Shown here piece by piece: positions 15,903-25,343 of a stretch of DNA of 64,000 nucleotides; positions within the stretch are counted from its first letter, which is position 1, and each line of letters begins with the position of its first letter. A program made the position numbers and the translations under genes. Below the pieces are notes generated by a model. The model was given only the letters and a program-made list of their open reading frames with translations. It did no database searches and was not told the origin of the DNA. The stretch is from NCBI GenBank assembly GCA_963780655.1, contig CAWACP010000006.1, forward strand, positions 62,001-126,000, in the 5' to 3' direction. The DNA is from CAWACP01 sp963780655 (GTDB lineage Bacteria; Acidobacteriota; Terriglobia; Bryobacterales; Bryobacteraceae).

Positions 15903-17501
15903 ATGCAGGCATCCGGGGCGCCGGTTTGCCCGCGGTGTGCCCGTCAGGTCGAAAAAGGGTGGAGGCTGTGCCCGCGCTGCGGCGCCGATCTGGACGCGGG
16001 TGGCGGCGCGGGAGAAACCGAGACCGTCTTCAGCAGTTCGCCCTCCTCCGGCTCTGACGAAGGCCGGTTCCCCGTCGGGTCGGTTCTGTCGAGCCGGTAC
16101 AAGATCCTCGGGATGCTCGGACGCGGCGGCATGGGCGAGGTCTATCGCGCGTGGGACCTCATCCTCAACCAGGCGGTAGCGCTGAAGTTCCTGGCGCCGG
16201 GAAACGTGAGCGAAGCGGCGCTGGCTCGCTTTCGCAATGAAGTGCGCATCGCTCGCCAGGTATCGCACCCGAACGTCTGCCGCGTTTACGATATCGGCGT
16301 TATCGAGGGCTGTCACTTTCTGTCAATGGAGTATCTGGACGGCGAGGACCTCGCCTCGCTGATCCGGCGCATCGGCCGTCTGCCCGGAGACAAGGCGGTG
16401 GAGTTCGCGCGAAAGATCTGCGCCGGACTTGCGGCTGCGCACGAGCGCGGCGTGCTGCATCGCGACCTGAAGCCGGCGAACATCATGATCGACGGGCGCG
16501 GGCAGGTCCGCATTACGGATTTCGGGCTGGCGGCGCTGGCGCAGGAAGTTGCCGCCGCCGACATCCGCAGCGGAACGCCCGCATACATGTCGCCCGAGCA
16601 GAAGGCCGGCAGGGAGGTGACCGCGCGCAGCGACATCTATTCGCTCGGCCTCACGCTCTACGAGATGTTCACGGGGAAGCGCCGCGCGGATTCGGATGCC
16701 ACTCCTTCGGAGATCGTGCGGGACATCGATCCGGCGGTGGAGCGCGTGATCCTGCGCTGCCTGGAGCAGGACCCGAAACGGCGGCCTGCTTCGGCCCTTC
16801 AGGTAGCGATGGCGCTGCCCGGGGGCGATCCGGTAGCGGCGGCGCTGGCGGCCGGGGAAACGCCTTCGCCCGAGATGGTGGCGGCTTCCGACGAGAAGCA
16901 GAGCTTTCGTCCTCTCACGGCCGTTCTCGCGCTGGGTTTCACTGTAGCGGCCCTGGTATTCACCGGGCTGTTCGTCGATGCGATGAACATTCCCAGTCAC
17001 GCGCCTATCGAGATCCCGCCCGAGGCCCTGGCCTTCCGCGCGCAGGACGTGCTCAATCAGCTGGGCTATGCCGCGAAACCAAAAGACTCCGGCTACGGGT
17101 TCGATTATGTGGACCGCGGCTATGTCCGCTACCTCAGGAACACATCGCCGGCGCGCTTCGACGAGTTGCTGGCAACGCACCGCCCCGCAGTGATCAGCTT
17201 CTGGTACCGGCAGTATAAGGACGACTTCCGGGTGGACTCCTTCCTGCCGTACGGCTATCTGATCAACGGAGACAACGACGTGCTGGGCTATGACTCGCCC
17301 CCTAACACGGAGCCGGGAATGATTCGTATGCGTCTCGATCCGAAAGGGAGGCTGATTGGTCTGGAGGTGCGACCCGAGGCAACGGGGTCAAATGCGAATG
17401 CCGCGCCGGACTGGAGCAGGGTGTTCGCAGCGGCGGGGCTCGATCCGGAGCGATTCAATCCCGGCGCCGCCGGACCAGATCCCGCCCATGCCGTTCGATA
17501 G
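15903..17501 (+). CDS. Membrane Ser/Thr protein kinase with zinc ribbon (N-terminal part of a split gene)
   Basis: 532 residues: a zinc ribbon (Cys 9, 12, 23, 26), then a PknB-like kinase with glycine loop GMLGRGGMGEVY, ATP lysine in VALKFL, catalytic HRDLKPAN and DFG, and activation-segment end GTPAYMSPEQ. A transmembrane helix (TAVLALGFTVAALVFTGLFV) is followed by an extracytoplasmic domain (AQDVLNQLGYAAKPKDSGYG). The frame ends abruptly at GPDPAHAVR. The adjoining frame from 17488 supplies what looks like the natural continuation, so this and the next entry were probably one gene. Confidence 0.9.
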   Translation: MQASGAPVCPRCARQVEKGWRLCPRCGADLDAGGGAGETETVFSSSPSSGSDEGRFPVGSVLSSRYKILGMLGRGGMGEVYRAWDLILNQAVALKFLAPGNVSEAALARFRNEVRIARQVSHPNVCRVYDIGVIEGCHFLSMEYLDGEDLASLIRRIGRLPGDKAVEFARKICAGLAAAHERGVLHRDLKPANIMIDGRGQVRITDFGLAALAQEVAAADIRSGTPAYMSPEQKAGREVTARSDIYSLGLTLYEMFTGKRRADSDATPSEIVRDIDPAVERVILRCLEQDPKRRPASALQVAMALPGGDPVAAALAAGETPSPEMVAASDEKQSFRPLTAVLALGFTVAALVFTGLFVDAMNIPSHAPIEIPPEALAFRAQDVLNQLGYAAKPKDSGYGFDYVDRGYVRYLRNTSPARFDELLATHRPAVISFWYRQYKDDFRVDSFLPYGYLINGDNDVLGYDSPPNTEPGMIRMRLDPKGRLIGLEVRPEATGSNANAAPDWSRVFAAAGLDPERFNPGAAGPDPAHAVR

Positions 17502-18537
17502 CCGCGCAGCCTGGGAGGGCACGTTTGCGCCTGGCCGGACGGAGCGCGTACACGTGGAGGCGGCCGCATGGGCAGGAAGGCCCGTTTACTTCCGGGTGGG
17601 CGGCGACTGGCAGCGAAAAGAACCCACGGACGTGGCCGCGTACGGCAGCTCCGTACTGGATGTGCTTGCCGTGTTCCTGCCGGTCTACTTCGGCGCCGCG
17701 GCGATATTGACCTGGCGGAATCTCCGCAAAGGCCGCGGTGATCGACGAGGCGCTCGGCAACTGGCGACCACGGTCTTTGTGGCGACGATGCTGGGCTGGG
17801 CCTTCAGCGCCGCGCACGTCGCGTCGTTGTGGGAGTTTCACCTGATGGTGAAAGCTGTGAGCTGGTCCCTGCTGGCGGCCGCCGGGTTCTGGATCCTGTA
17901 TCTCGGCGTGGAGCCGCACTTCCGCCGGTACTGGCCCGACTCGCTGATCTCGTGGAGCCGTCTTCAGGCGGGCAGGATCACGGACCCGCTGGTCTGCTCC
18001 CACATACTGGCCGGCATCGCCGCCGTCATGGTGGCGGAACTGGGGCTCACCGTCCAGGCGATGATCGACGGCAGGTATTTCCGAGACCTCTACCCGCAAC
18101 CGCTGGACGCGCTTACCAGCGTCCCGGCTTTCTGGGGAATGCTGTTCATCGCGGTCGGGACCTTTTTCTCTTACATCCTTTTGTTCGCGCCGGTGGTCAG
18201 GCTGTTTCTGCCCAGGCGCATCTGGATTGCGGACAGCATTGCGGCAGTTCTGGCGTCCGCGTGGAGCTTCGACCTGTGGGACAACACAGGGCAGAACATC
18301 GTGTACGGCGTGAACAATGTGTTCTTCTGCGCGACGATTCTCTGGCTGCTGCGGAGATTCGGGTTTCTGGCGGCGGTTGCGGCGGTGCTCACCGACGCAT
18401 TCATCGAATACGTGATGCCGATCGAGCTTCGGTCGTGGTACGGCGGGCGGAGTCTGATTGTGCTGGCGATCCCGGCGCTGGCGGCGGCAGGCTCGGCATG
18501 CGTGGTGGTTTCGGCACGGCGCCACTCGATGGCGTGA
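17488..18537 (+). CDS. C-terminal membrane region of the split Ser/Thr kinase
   Basis: 349 residues overlapping the kinase stop by 14 bases in the +1 frame. The first part (DSRAAWEGTFAPGRTERVHV, EAAAWAGRPVYFRVGG) fits as the rest of the kinase's extracytoplasmic domain. It is followed by about eight hydrophobic segments and the motif TWRNLRKGRGDRRGA, which I associate with long acidobacterial kinases. An ATG at 17488 could allow separate translation, but no ribosome site is obvious. Either a one-base frameshift split a protein of about 875 residues or the two are coupled genes. Confidence 0.75.
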   Translation: MPFDSRAAWEGTFAPGRTERVHVEAAAWAGRPVYFRVGGDWQRKEPTDVAAYGSSVLDVLAVFLPVYFGAAAILTWRNLRKGRGDRRGARQLATTVFVATMLGWAFSAAHVASLWEFHLMVKAVSWSLLAAAGFWILYLGVEPHFRRYWPDSLISWSRLQAGRITDPLVCSHILAGIAAVMVAELGLTVQAMIDGRYFRDLYPQPLDALTSVPAFWGMLFIAVGTFFSYILLFAPVVRLFLPRRIWIADSIAAVLASAWSFDLWDNTGQNIVYGVNNVFFCATILWLLRRFGFLAAVAAVLTDAFIEYVMPIELRSWYGGRSLIVLAIPALAAAGSACVVVSARRHSMA

Positions 18538-18542
18538 CGCGA

Positions 18543-20657
18543 TTACCAGCTCAACAGCCGCTCAGCTTCCTTCACGAGATTTTCCACCTGGGGAAGGATC
18601 TCGTACTCGAGCTGCGGGTGGTAGCCCACCCACGTGTCCAGCGCGCCCACCCGGCCCACCGGCGCATCGAGCGACGAGAACAGCTCGCTGGCAATTCTCG
18701 CGGCAATCTCGGCCCCATAGCCCCATGACAGGCAGTCTTCATGAGCAATGAGTACGCGGCTGGTCTTCTCCACCGACGTCCTGATCGCCTCCCAGTCATA
18801 GGGCGCGAGCGATCTCAGGTCGATCACTTCCACCGTCCGGTCGGGGTGCTTCTGTTCCACCTGCAACGCCGCCTGCAGCGCCTTCTGCACCAGTGCGCCG
18901 TAAGTGATAACGGTGAGCCGCTGGCCGGTCTTCACGACCTTCGCTCGCCCAAACGGAATCGTGTAATCCGCGCCGGGGTGCGGCGAGCGGTTGTACGGCT
19001 CGCGATAGAGGCGCTTGTGCTCAAGGAAGATTACCGGGTCGTCGCAGCGCAGCGCCGTCCGCAGCAGACCGCTCGCGTCGAGCGAGTTCGAAGGCATCAC
19101 CACGCGCAGGCCCGGGTTGTGCGTCATGAACACCTCGCCCGACTGGCTGTGATAAATGGCGCCGCCGTTCAGATATCCGCCGATGGCCACGCGAATCACC
19201 ATGGGCGCGCTGAATGCGTTGTTCGAGCGCCAGCGGAACGTCGCGAGCTCATCGCGGATCTGCATGAATGCCGGCCAGATGTAATCGAAAAACTGAATTT
19301 CCGGCACGGGCTTCATTCCGCGGGTCGCGAGGCCCATGGCGCGCCCGATGATGGACGCTTCGGCAAGCGGCGTGTTGAACGAGCGCGCCGAGCCGAAGCG
19401 AATCTGCAGTCCCGCCGTGGCCTTGAAGACTCCGCCCTTGCCCTTCACCTCCGCGAGATTCTCCTCGCGGCTGCAGTCGGCCACATCCTCGCCGAATACC
19501 AGCATGCGCGGATTCCGCTCCATCTCCTCGGCCAGAGTGAGGTTGATCTCATCCACCATGGTCCGCGGTTCGCCCGCGAATTGCGGTTCCGCGAGAAACG
19601 CGTCGGACGTGGGATCCACCTTATCCGAATAGAGGAATTTCATCGCCGACCCGCGAGGAGGCGGCAGCGCGGCGAGGGCCCGGTCGGTGGCCTGCTGAAT
19701 CTCCTGGTCCACTTCGAAGGTCATCCGCTGCAGGGCGCGGCGATCGAGAAAGCCTTCGGCAACCAGCCATTCCGGAAATTTCCGAAGCGGGTCGCGCGCT
19801 TCCTCCGCGGCTCTTTCGGCTTTGGTTTTGTAGAGGCGTTCGTCGTCGGAGAGAGAGTGCGAATATGGCCGGGTCACGGAGGCGTGAAGAATCGCGGGTC
19901 CTTTACGCGACCGCACGTACGCAATGGCTTCTTCCAGCGCATGCCAGGACGCCATGAAATCGGTGCCGTCCACTTCAAACCGGCCGAGATTGGGAAAGCC
20001 CGAAAGAACCCGCGCGACATTCCCGCCCGCGGTCTGGCACTCCACCGGGGTGGAGATGGCGAATCCGTTGTCCTCCACCAGGATGAGCACCGGCAGGTTG
20101 CCCAGGCAGACGTTGTTTACCGTCTCCCAGAACTCGCCTTCGCTGGTGGCGCCCTCTCCCGTGCACACCAGCGTGAGCTCGTCCGAATCCGGCTTCAGGA
20201 AACGGCTGGCGTGCGCGCATCCGATGCTCTGAACCAACTGCGTCCCGGTGGGCGACGAGCCGGCGACTATGTGCAGTTTCGGAGAACTCCAGTGCGAGGG
20301 CATCTGCCGTCCGCCGGACGCCGGATCTGCCGCGGCGCCTACGGCTCCCAGGAGCATGTCGCCCGGCGTAATACCCAGAGCCAGTGCAAGGGCGCGGTCG
20401 CGGTAATAGGGATAAAACCAATCGTGGCCGGCCTTCAGCAGCATGCCCGCAGCGGTCTGCACCGCCTCATGGCCTGCCCCGCTGATCTGAAAAAAGATAC
20501 GGTTCTGGCGCTTGAGGAGAATCTCGCGGTCGTCCAGGCGCCGTGACATGTACATGATCCGGTAAGCCTGGACAAGATCGTCGGGGCCCGGGCGCGGGGA
20601 CACGGCCTGATCGATGCTTCGCTGCACAGTACTGCCAGGGCTGGTATCTGTGATCAT
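18543..20657 (-). CDS. 2-oxoacid dehydrogenase E1, fused alpha and beta subunits
   Basis: A 704-residue thiamine-diphosphate enzyme decarboxylating a 2-oxoacid (branched-chain or pyruvate) and passing the acyl group to E2. Residues about 1-350 are the alpha subunit with the ThDP motif running from GEGATSEGEFWETVNN to EDNGFAIS. Residues about 365-704 are the beta subunit (EINLTLAEEMERNPRMLVFGE, FNTPLAEASIIGRAMGLA). GGGAGAT upstream supports the ATG at 20657. Alpha and beta are usually separate genes. No E2 or E3 is adjacent. The substrate is not certain. Confidence 0.9.
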   Translation of the reverse strand: MITDTSPGSTVQRSIDQAVSPRPGPDDLVQAYRIMYMSRRLDDREILLKRQNRIFFQISGAGHEAVQTAAGMLLKAGHDWFYPYYRDRALALALGITPGDMLLGAVGAAADPASGGRQMPSHWSSPKLHIVAGSSPTGTQLVQSIGCAHASRFLKPDSDELTLVCTGEGATSEGEFWETVNNVCLGNLPVLILVEDNGFAISTPVECQTAGGNVARVLSGFPNLGRFEVDGTDFMASWHALEEAIAYVRSRKGPAILHASVTRPYSHSLSDDERLYKTKAERAAEEARDPLRKFPEWLVAEGFLDRRALQRMTFEVDQEIQQATDRALAALPPPRGSAMKFLYSDKVDPTSDAFLAEPQFAGEPRTMVDEINLTLAEEMERNPRMLVFGEDVADCSREENLAEVKGKGGVFKATAGLQIRFGSARSFNTPLAEASIIGRAMGLATRGMKPVPEIQFFDYIWPAFMQIRDELATFRWRSNNAFSAPMVIRVAIGGYLNGGAIYHSQSGEVFMTHNPGLRVVMPSNSLDASGLLRTALRCDDPVIFLEHKRLYREPYNRSPHPGADYTIPFGRAKVVKTGQRLTVITYGALVQKALQAALQVEQKHPDRTVEVIDLRSLAPYDWEAIRTSVEKTSRVLIAHEDCLSWGYGAEIAARIASELFSSLDAPVGRVGALDTWVGYHPQLEYEILPQVENLVKEAERLLSW

Positions 20658-20702
20658 CGGCGTGCGGATCTCCCGTCCCAGTTTAGCGGAGAAAAATCCG
20701 CG

Positions 20703-21764
20703 TCAACGGCCGCCGGCGCCGGCCATCCGATGCTCGGGTTTCGGCGCGGATGGGCGGAAGCAGTTCAGGCGCAAACCGGCCAGGCGCCCATCGAGTCGAT
20801 CGGCTTCGGCGGAGACGATCCGGCGAATCACCTCCGGGTCGCCGGTCGCGCGCAGGTTCACCCGAATCTCGTGACGCAGGGACCCGGAGGCGTCCAGATC
20901 GCCCTCCACCGCAGGCTCGTCGCCATTCGCGCAGATTGCCGCTTTCACCCAGCCTGAATCCGCCGCATCCGATGCCTTGAGATGCACAACCGGAATCGAC
21001 TGGCGTGCGAGTGCGGCGGCAATGCCGTCGAACAGCGGTCCGAGCACCATCGCCGGAGACAGCGGAGCCCGGCACTCGAGCGAGGCTTCGAGATTCAACC
21101 AGACCAGCGCCGCTTCCGCGCGCGCATAGCTCTCATAATCGATATCGAGAACGCGGCCGGCAACCCGCACGCTGCCTCCCAGCACTTCGTCGAGCCACGC
21201 GCCCACCCCCGCGCCGGTTCGAGCGCTGACATGCCGCACGTGGGCGTGCCGGATCTCCGGAGGTTCCGGACAGAGATCGGCTTTGGTCACGCAGACCAGG
21301 TCGGCTTCCTGCAACTGCTTCGAAAAGAGGAACGACACGTCGGCATCCGCATCGGCCCGCGCCAGAGCGAGCGCCCGCGCCGGATCCACCAGCACCGTGA
21401 GCGGCGTCAGCCGGTACTCGTCACGATGAGTCGCCTGGATGGGCAGCAGCACCGTCGCGTTCAGATCGGCGCAACTGCCGACAGGTTCGGCGAAGATCAC
21501 GTCCGGCGCGTGCGCGCGCAGCAGGTCCAGATTGTCCATCAGGGCCGAGAAGCGGCAGCAGAAGCAGCCGCCGGTGACCTCCGCCGCCGGAAGGCCATGC
21601 GCCCGCGCTGAGTGTGCATCCACCAGCGACTCGCCCTGGTCGTTCAGGATGGCCGCGCACTTCAGCCCACGCCGCTCGAGTTCGTGCGCGGCCGCGAGAA
21701 TCAGCGTGGTCTTGCCCGCGCCGAGGAAGCCGCCCACCAACACCAGATGCGTACGATCCGTCAT
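20703..21764 (-). CDS. CobW/G3E-family GTPase (putative metallochaperone)
   Basis: 353 residues. The N-terminal G domain has Walker A GGFLGAGKTT, the CobW cysteine motif GGCFCC that binds a transition metal, VIFAEPVGSC and the base-recognition motif TKAD. The C-terminal region is divergent and shows only VNLRATGDPEVIRRIV as a possible CobW-C element. Relatives deliver zinc or cobalt to target enzymes. Its ATG overlaps the stop of the GH116 gene by four bases, so it is translated from the same message; why a metallochaperone follows a glycosidase is unclear. Confidence 0.85.
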   Translation of the reverse strand: MTDRTHLVLVGGFLGAGKTTLILAAAHELERRGLKCAAILNDQGESLVDAHSARAHGLPAAEVTGGCFCCRFSALMDNLDLLRAHAPDVIFAEPVGSCADLNATVLLPIQATHRDEYRLTPLTVLVDPARALALARADADADVSFLFSKQLQEADLVCVTKADLCPEPPEIRHAHVRHVSARTGAGVGAWLDEVLGGSVRVAGRVLDIDYESYARAEAALVWLNLEASLECRAPLSPAMVLGPLFDGIAAALARQSIPVVHLKASDAADSGWVKAAICANGDEPAVEGDLDASGSLRHEIRVNLRATGDPEVIRRIVSAEADRLDGRLAGLRLNCFRPSAPKPEHRMAGAGGR

Positions 21765-24475
21765 GCCCGCGCCCCGAGCCGCAATTCGCCTCCGGGCTCG
21801 ATGAGAACGAGGTCCGAAAACTCGTAAACGATCCGGTCACCCCGGCGCTTAATGCGGTGGCCCACCGCGCTGCCATTCAGCGACGCCGCAGTCCTGCCCG
21901 CATGGGCGCGCAGTTCACAGGAGCGGCACGGCACCCGGCCTTCGATAACGCGAATCCGGAACTCGCCGCCTGTGATCGAGAATGTTCCCCAACCCGTACC
22001 GGAAGACCAGAAGCAACGAAACGGATCGGCCTGTATACGCGGGATTGCCGTGACCGCGGCAGTGGGCCCGTGATACCGGAAACCGCTCAGCGCCAGCACT
22101 CCCGACCACGCCGACATCGCCCGCGCGTAGTGATGACCGCACTCCGGCTCGTCCCAGGGATTGCGCTTGCGGCCGTCATAGCGCGTGCGGATATTGCGGA
22201 TGCACTCCACGCCCTCCGGAACCATCCCCGCGTACAGCATGAGGGCGGCGGTGGAATACTCCTGGCCGGTCCACGCCTCGGCGTAGTAGGGGAACGGAAT
22301 GCGCGGCCTCTCGGCCTTTGCGTAATCGCACACCACCACCGCCGCCTCATCGTTCAGCGCGTAAGTGCGTTGCACGGTATCGTGATCCGCGAGGCTGCGC
22401 TTGTAGTTGTAGCGGTAGATGGAGGCGAGCGTCGTGCGCACGTTCTTCGGTGAGACCAGTGGCCCCAGGCCGCCAACATCGGCAAGGTACTGGCCAAGAA
22501 GCTGGTCCGCCAGGCAGCCTTCGCCAACCTGATATTCGGGCTTTTCCGTTGACTCGGCGCCCATATTGCCGATGAGCACCTTTGCGATCTGGTCTCTCGG
22601 ATACCCCCTGATCTTCTGCACATAGAACTCGCCTGTGAAAAGGTTCGCGTCGATCCATCGGCTGCCGTTCTCGAAGAGTCGGCGATACTCCGTCGCCGAG
22701 TCCTCATCGCCAGTGGCGCGCGCCATCTCTTCCGCGGCGCGGAGCGCGCCCAGGTAGTAGATGCCGCACAGCGGGTTCGGTCCGTAGAACTCGACGTCGT
22801 AGGTGTTGTGCTGCACGCCCTGGAGCACGCCTTCCTTACGGGGGTCCCAGCCGCCTGGGATCCACGCGAATTCGAGCGCCTGCTGCACCCGCGGCCACAT
22901 GGATCGCAGCCACTCGTTATCGCCCGACAGACTCCAGTCGAGGTACGCGTGCATGATCTGACCCATCTGCCCATCCGCGGCCGCGAAGCCGGAGCGCTCC
23001 TTCCCGTCCGGCAGAAGCTGGCGAAAGTGCATGGCGCCCGCATCGTCCATCGAATAACCGAAAGAGGCTTTGCGCAGCGAGCGCGCGAACGAGGGAAACA
23101 GATGCGCGGTGGACGTCTCGTAGTTCCAGACGTGCGTACAGTTGCCGAAACAGCAGCCCGAGTGGTCGTTCACGCCTTCGAAGCCATGAAACTCGCCGTC
23201 GGCGGTGCGGAACGAGGTCGTGGACACCAGGGTGGACAGGTTGGCCGTGGCCGCGTCGAGCACAGGCGCAGGCAATGTGCTCTCGCGCAATGCCGCTGCG
23301 AAAGCGCGCGTCCGCTTTTCGAGCGCGGGCAGGTTCGTCGCGGCGTGGCGTGCAGCATGCCACGCCGAAGGGAAACGTGTGGCGTAGTGGTTCCCAATGA
23401 TCGTGCCGCCTTCGCCTTTCGGCGCGGACCAGCCGCACCAGTCGGGGGTCCGGTTCGGAAATCGCCATGCCAGCAGGAACGTGTACGCGGTCGATTTGCC
23501 GGCAGCGATCGTGCGCTGCAGGCAGAGCGAACCCACCGATCCTCGCGGGGAGGGTTCCGGGCCAAGCGCTCCGTCGTCGCTGAAGTCGTCCCAGAACAGC
23601 ATGGGCGCGTTCCACCAGCGGCTTTGCGGCCACCCGCGCCACCAGGTTAGTTTTCCCGCACCGGCATCCGCGACGCACAGGACGAAATCGCCCTGCATGG
23701 GATCCTCGGCCGCGAGCCCGGGATTGGTGAACACCAGCCCGGATAACGGCTCGTCGGTACGGTAATCGGCCTGCCGCGAATCGGTGTGCAGGGCCGCCGC
23801 GCCGCCTTCATCTCTGGCGATCTTCAGCGGGTTGTCTATCGAGAACGCGATCGACACGGTGGCTTCAGAGCTGCTCGGATTGGCGACGCGATAGCGCAGA
23901 ATCGCGACCGGCAGCCCTGATTCCTCGGGGTCGTGCGGGATGAACGGCGAGAATGCGTCGAGCGACACGTGGACCGGGAGCTCATCGTCATGAAAGTCGA
24001 TATGCGCCAGCGGGAACTCGCCTGAAAATATCGCGCCGGCGAGGCGGCTCAGACCGGGGACATTATCCGAACCAAGACCGCTCGGTCCTTCATACGGAGG
24101 AAGAATGCGCGCCTCGAGCACGCGGGCAATCGGCTTCCTGTTGCCGCGCCGGGCCCAGATGGAAGGAAACGCGTACGCAGGACGGTAGCCCTTGTTCGCG
24201 CGGTTGAAGATCTCCCAGTCGCGCAGCTGTCCGCGCCCGCCCAGGCTGAGGCTGCCGGCCGCAACGCCGCCGAGTGGGAAGGCAATCATCGCGAGGCGAT
24301 CGCCGCTGAATGTGCGCGGGTAATGAATCTCCGATGCGGGCGCCGACTGTGCTGCAGCTGGTGGAGGAGTAGCCGCTGACGCCTGGGCCACGCTGGCGGG
24401 TGCAGCGGCGCCGCCGACTGCCAGCGCGGCATTGCGAAGAAACTCGCGGCGGGGCGAACCGGTCTTGTTCATCAT
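21761..24475 (-). CDS. GH116-type beta-glucosidase/glucosylceramidase homolog, Tat-exported
   Basis: 904 residues with a Tat signal (RREFLRNAALAVGG). An N-terminal GBA2-like beta-sandwich (IAFPLGGVAAGSLSLGGRGQ) precedes the (alpha/alpha)6 barrel. The probable nucleophile is Glu453 in NCTHVWNYETS and the candidate acid/base is Asp560 in HNTYDVEFYGPNP. Family members cleave beta-glucosides or beta-xylosides, including glucosylceramide. Export implies action outside the cytoplasm. The gene is first in a two-gene unit with the CobW GTPase. The natural substrate is unknown. Confidence 0.9.
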   Translation of the reverse strand: MMNKTGSPRREFLRNAALAVGGAAAPASVAQASAATPPPAAAQSAPASEIHYPRTFSGDRLAMIAFPLGGVAAGSLSLGGRGQLRDWEIFNRANKGYRPAYAFPSIWARRGNRKPIARVLEARILPPYEGPSGLGSDNVPGLSRLAGAIFSGEFPLAHIDFHDDELPVHVSLDAFSPFIPHDPEESGLPVAILRYRVANPSSSEATVSIAFSIDNPLKIARDEGGAAALHTDSRQADYRTDEPLSGLVFTNPGLAAEDPMQGDFVLCVADAGAGKLTWWRGWPQSRWWNAPMLFWDDFSDDGALGPEPSPRGSVGSLCLQRTIAAGKSTAYTFLLAWRFPNRTPDWCGWSAPKGEGGTIIGNHYATRFPSAWHAARHAATNLPALEKRTRAFAAALRESTLPAPVLDAATANLSTLVSTTSFRTADGEFHGFEGVNDHSGCCFGNCTHVWNYETSTAHLFPSFARSLRKASFGYSMDDAGAMHFRQLLPDGKERSGFAAADGQMGQIMHAYLDWSLSGDNEWLRSMWPRVQQALEFAWIPGGWDPRKEGVLQGVQHNTYDVEFYGPNPLCGIYYLGALRAAEEMARATGDEDSATEYRRLFENGSRWIDANLFTGEFYVQKIRGYPRDQIAKVLIGNMGAESTEKPEYQVGEGCLADQLLGQYLADVGGLGPLVSPKNVRTTLASIYRYNYKRSLADHDTVQRTYALNDEAAVVVCDYAKAERPRIPFPYYAEAWTGQEYSTAALMLYAGMVPEGVECIRNIRTRYDGRKRNPWDEPECGHHYARAMSAWSGVLALSGFRYHGPTAAVTAIPRIQADPFRCFWSSGTGWGTFSITGGEFRIRVIEGRVPCRSCELRAHAGRTAASLNGSAVGHRIKRRGDRIVYEFSDLVLIEPGGELRLGARA

Positions 24476-24594
24476 CCATACTGTACGCCCGCCACGTGCT
24501 CACGGCGGGGGCTTCCACCCGGAGCGCGACCGCAGTAAACTACGTGCCAGGGCTGGCGGAGCGCTGGTCTGACTCGGCAGCCTGGAGGAAGATC

Positions 24595-24768
24595 ATGGAC
24601 AAGCCGCGTCATCCTCACGTTGTCCGCACGTGGGTTACGGGACGAACCAGGCGCCCCCTGAAAACCTCATCAACGCCGCACGCGGACGATCCGCGCCGGT
24701 CCTTCACTCGCGGCGTTCCAAACCCGCCGCGCCCGCCGAGGCACGAAGAAGAAAAGAAGGAGCCTTAA
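24595..24768 (+). CDS. Possible small basic ORF upstream of the EF-P-like remnant
   Basis: A 57-codon frame with a strong ribosome site (TGGAGGAAGATC before the ATG). The product begins MDKPRHPHVVRTWVTGRTR and ends PPRHEEEKKEP, rich in Arg, Pro and charged residues, with no recognised domain. It ends exactly one base before the expected start of the EF-P-like remnant and contains that gene's ribosome site. It may be a leader peptide or chance. The rest of the 24476-24594 stretch shows nothing coding. Confidence 0.3.
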   Translation: MDKPRHPHVVRTWVTGRTRRPLKTSSTPHADDPRRSFTRGVPNPPRPPRHEEEKKEP

Positions 24769-25328
24769 ATAGTAGTGGCCCAGCTCCGCGCAGGATCCGC
24801 CATTCGCTACGATGACCAGCCCTGGAGGGTGCTGGCCGTCGGCGCCGGGGCAGGATGGGCGGAGCGAATCAGATGCAATTGCGAAACCTGGACACGGGCA
24901 CGCTCTGGCAACACAGCTTTCGCGCCGAGTTGAGACTCGAGGAGTCGCCGGTGGACTGACAGAGGCTCGAGTTCCTGTATGAGGACGCCGGCAATTGCTG
25001 CTTCATGAACCCCGAGTCGTTCGAACAGGTGGACGTGCCCGTTGACGTGGTGGATGCGCACGCGAGGTTTCTGGAAGCGGGCACGCGCATACCGGTGGAG
25101 TTCGTCGACGGCAGCCCGGTCAGCGTCGTGTCTCCGGAGTTTTTCGAGGTGGCGATCGCAGACACTGCGCCGCCGGCGCGCGGCCCAGCGGACAGTACAT
25201 GGAAGGCGGCGCGGCTCGCCAACCGCGTCGAGGTCATGGCGCCGCAATTCATCCGGAGCGAGGATTCGATTCGCCTGAATCTCGCAGACATGAATTACCG
25301 GGACCGGGCAAAGGCGAGGGCCGGCTGA
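24769..25328 (+). pseudogene. Elongation factor P-like protein, disrupted
   Basis: The pieces read as an EF-P paralog. VAQLRAGSAIRYDDQPWRVL comes from one frame; after a shift near 24840-24855 the text continues MQLRNLDTGTLWQHSFRAEL; a TGA at 24957 interrupts RLEESPVD/QRLEFLYEDAG; then FMNPESFEQVDVPVDVVDA runs to the end. AAGGAG at 24757-24762 is well placed for a start at 24769, where the codon is ATA rather than ATG. Three lesions make a functional product unlikely. The frame from 25005 stays open for 107 codons. Confidence 0.75.
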
Positions 25329-25343
25329 CCGCTGGCTTTGCGT

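Noticed and set aside
18741..20546. 601-codon open frame antisense to the E1 dehydrogenase gene
   Set aside because: The complementary strand encodes clear thiamine-enzyme motifs throughout; the antisense product is low-complexity basic sequence.
24957..24959. TGA in the EF-P-like gene as a selenocysteine or readthrough codon
   Set aside because: Family sequence does not call for cysteine at the position, and the gene also has a lost start codon and a frameshift, so simple decay is more likely.
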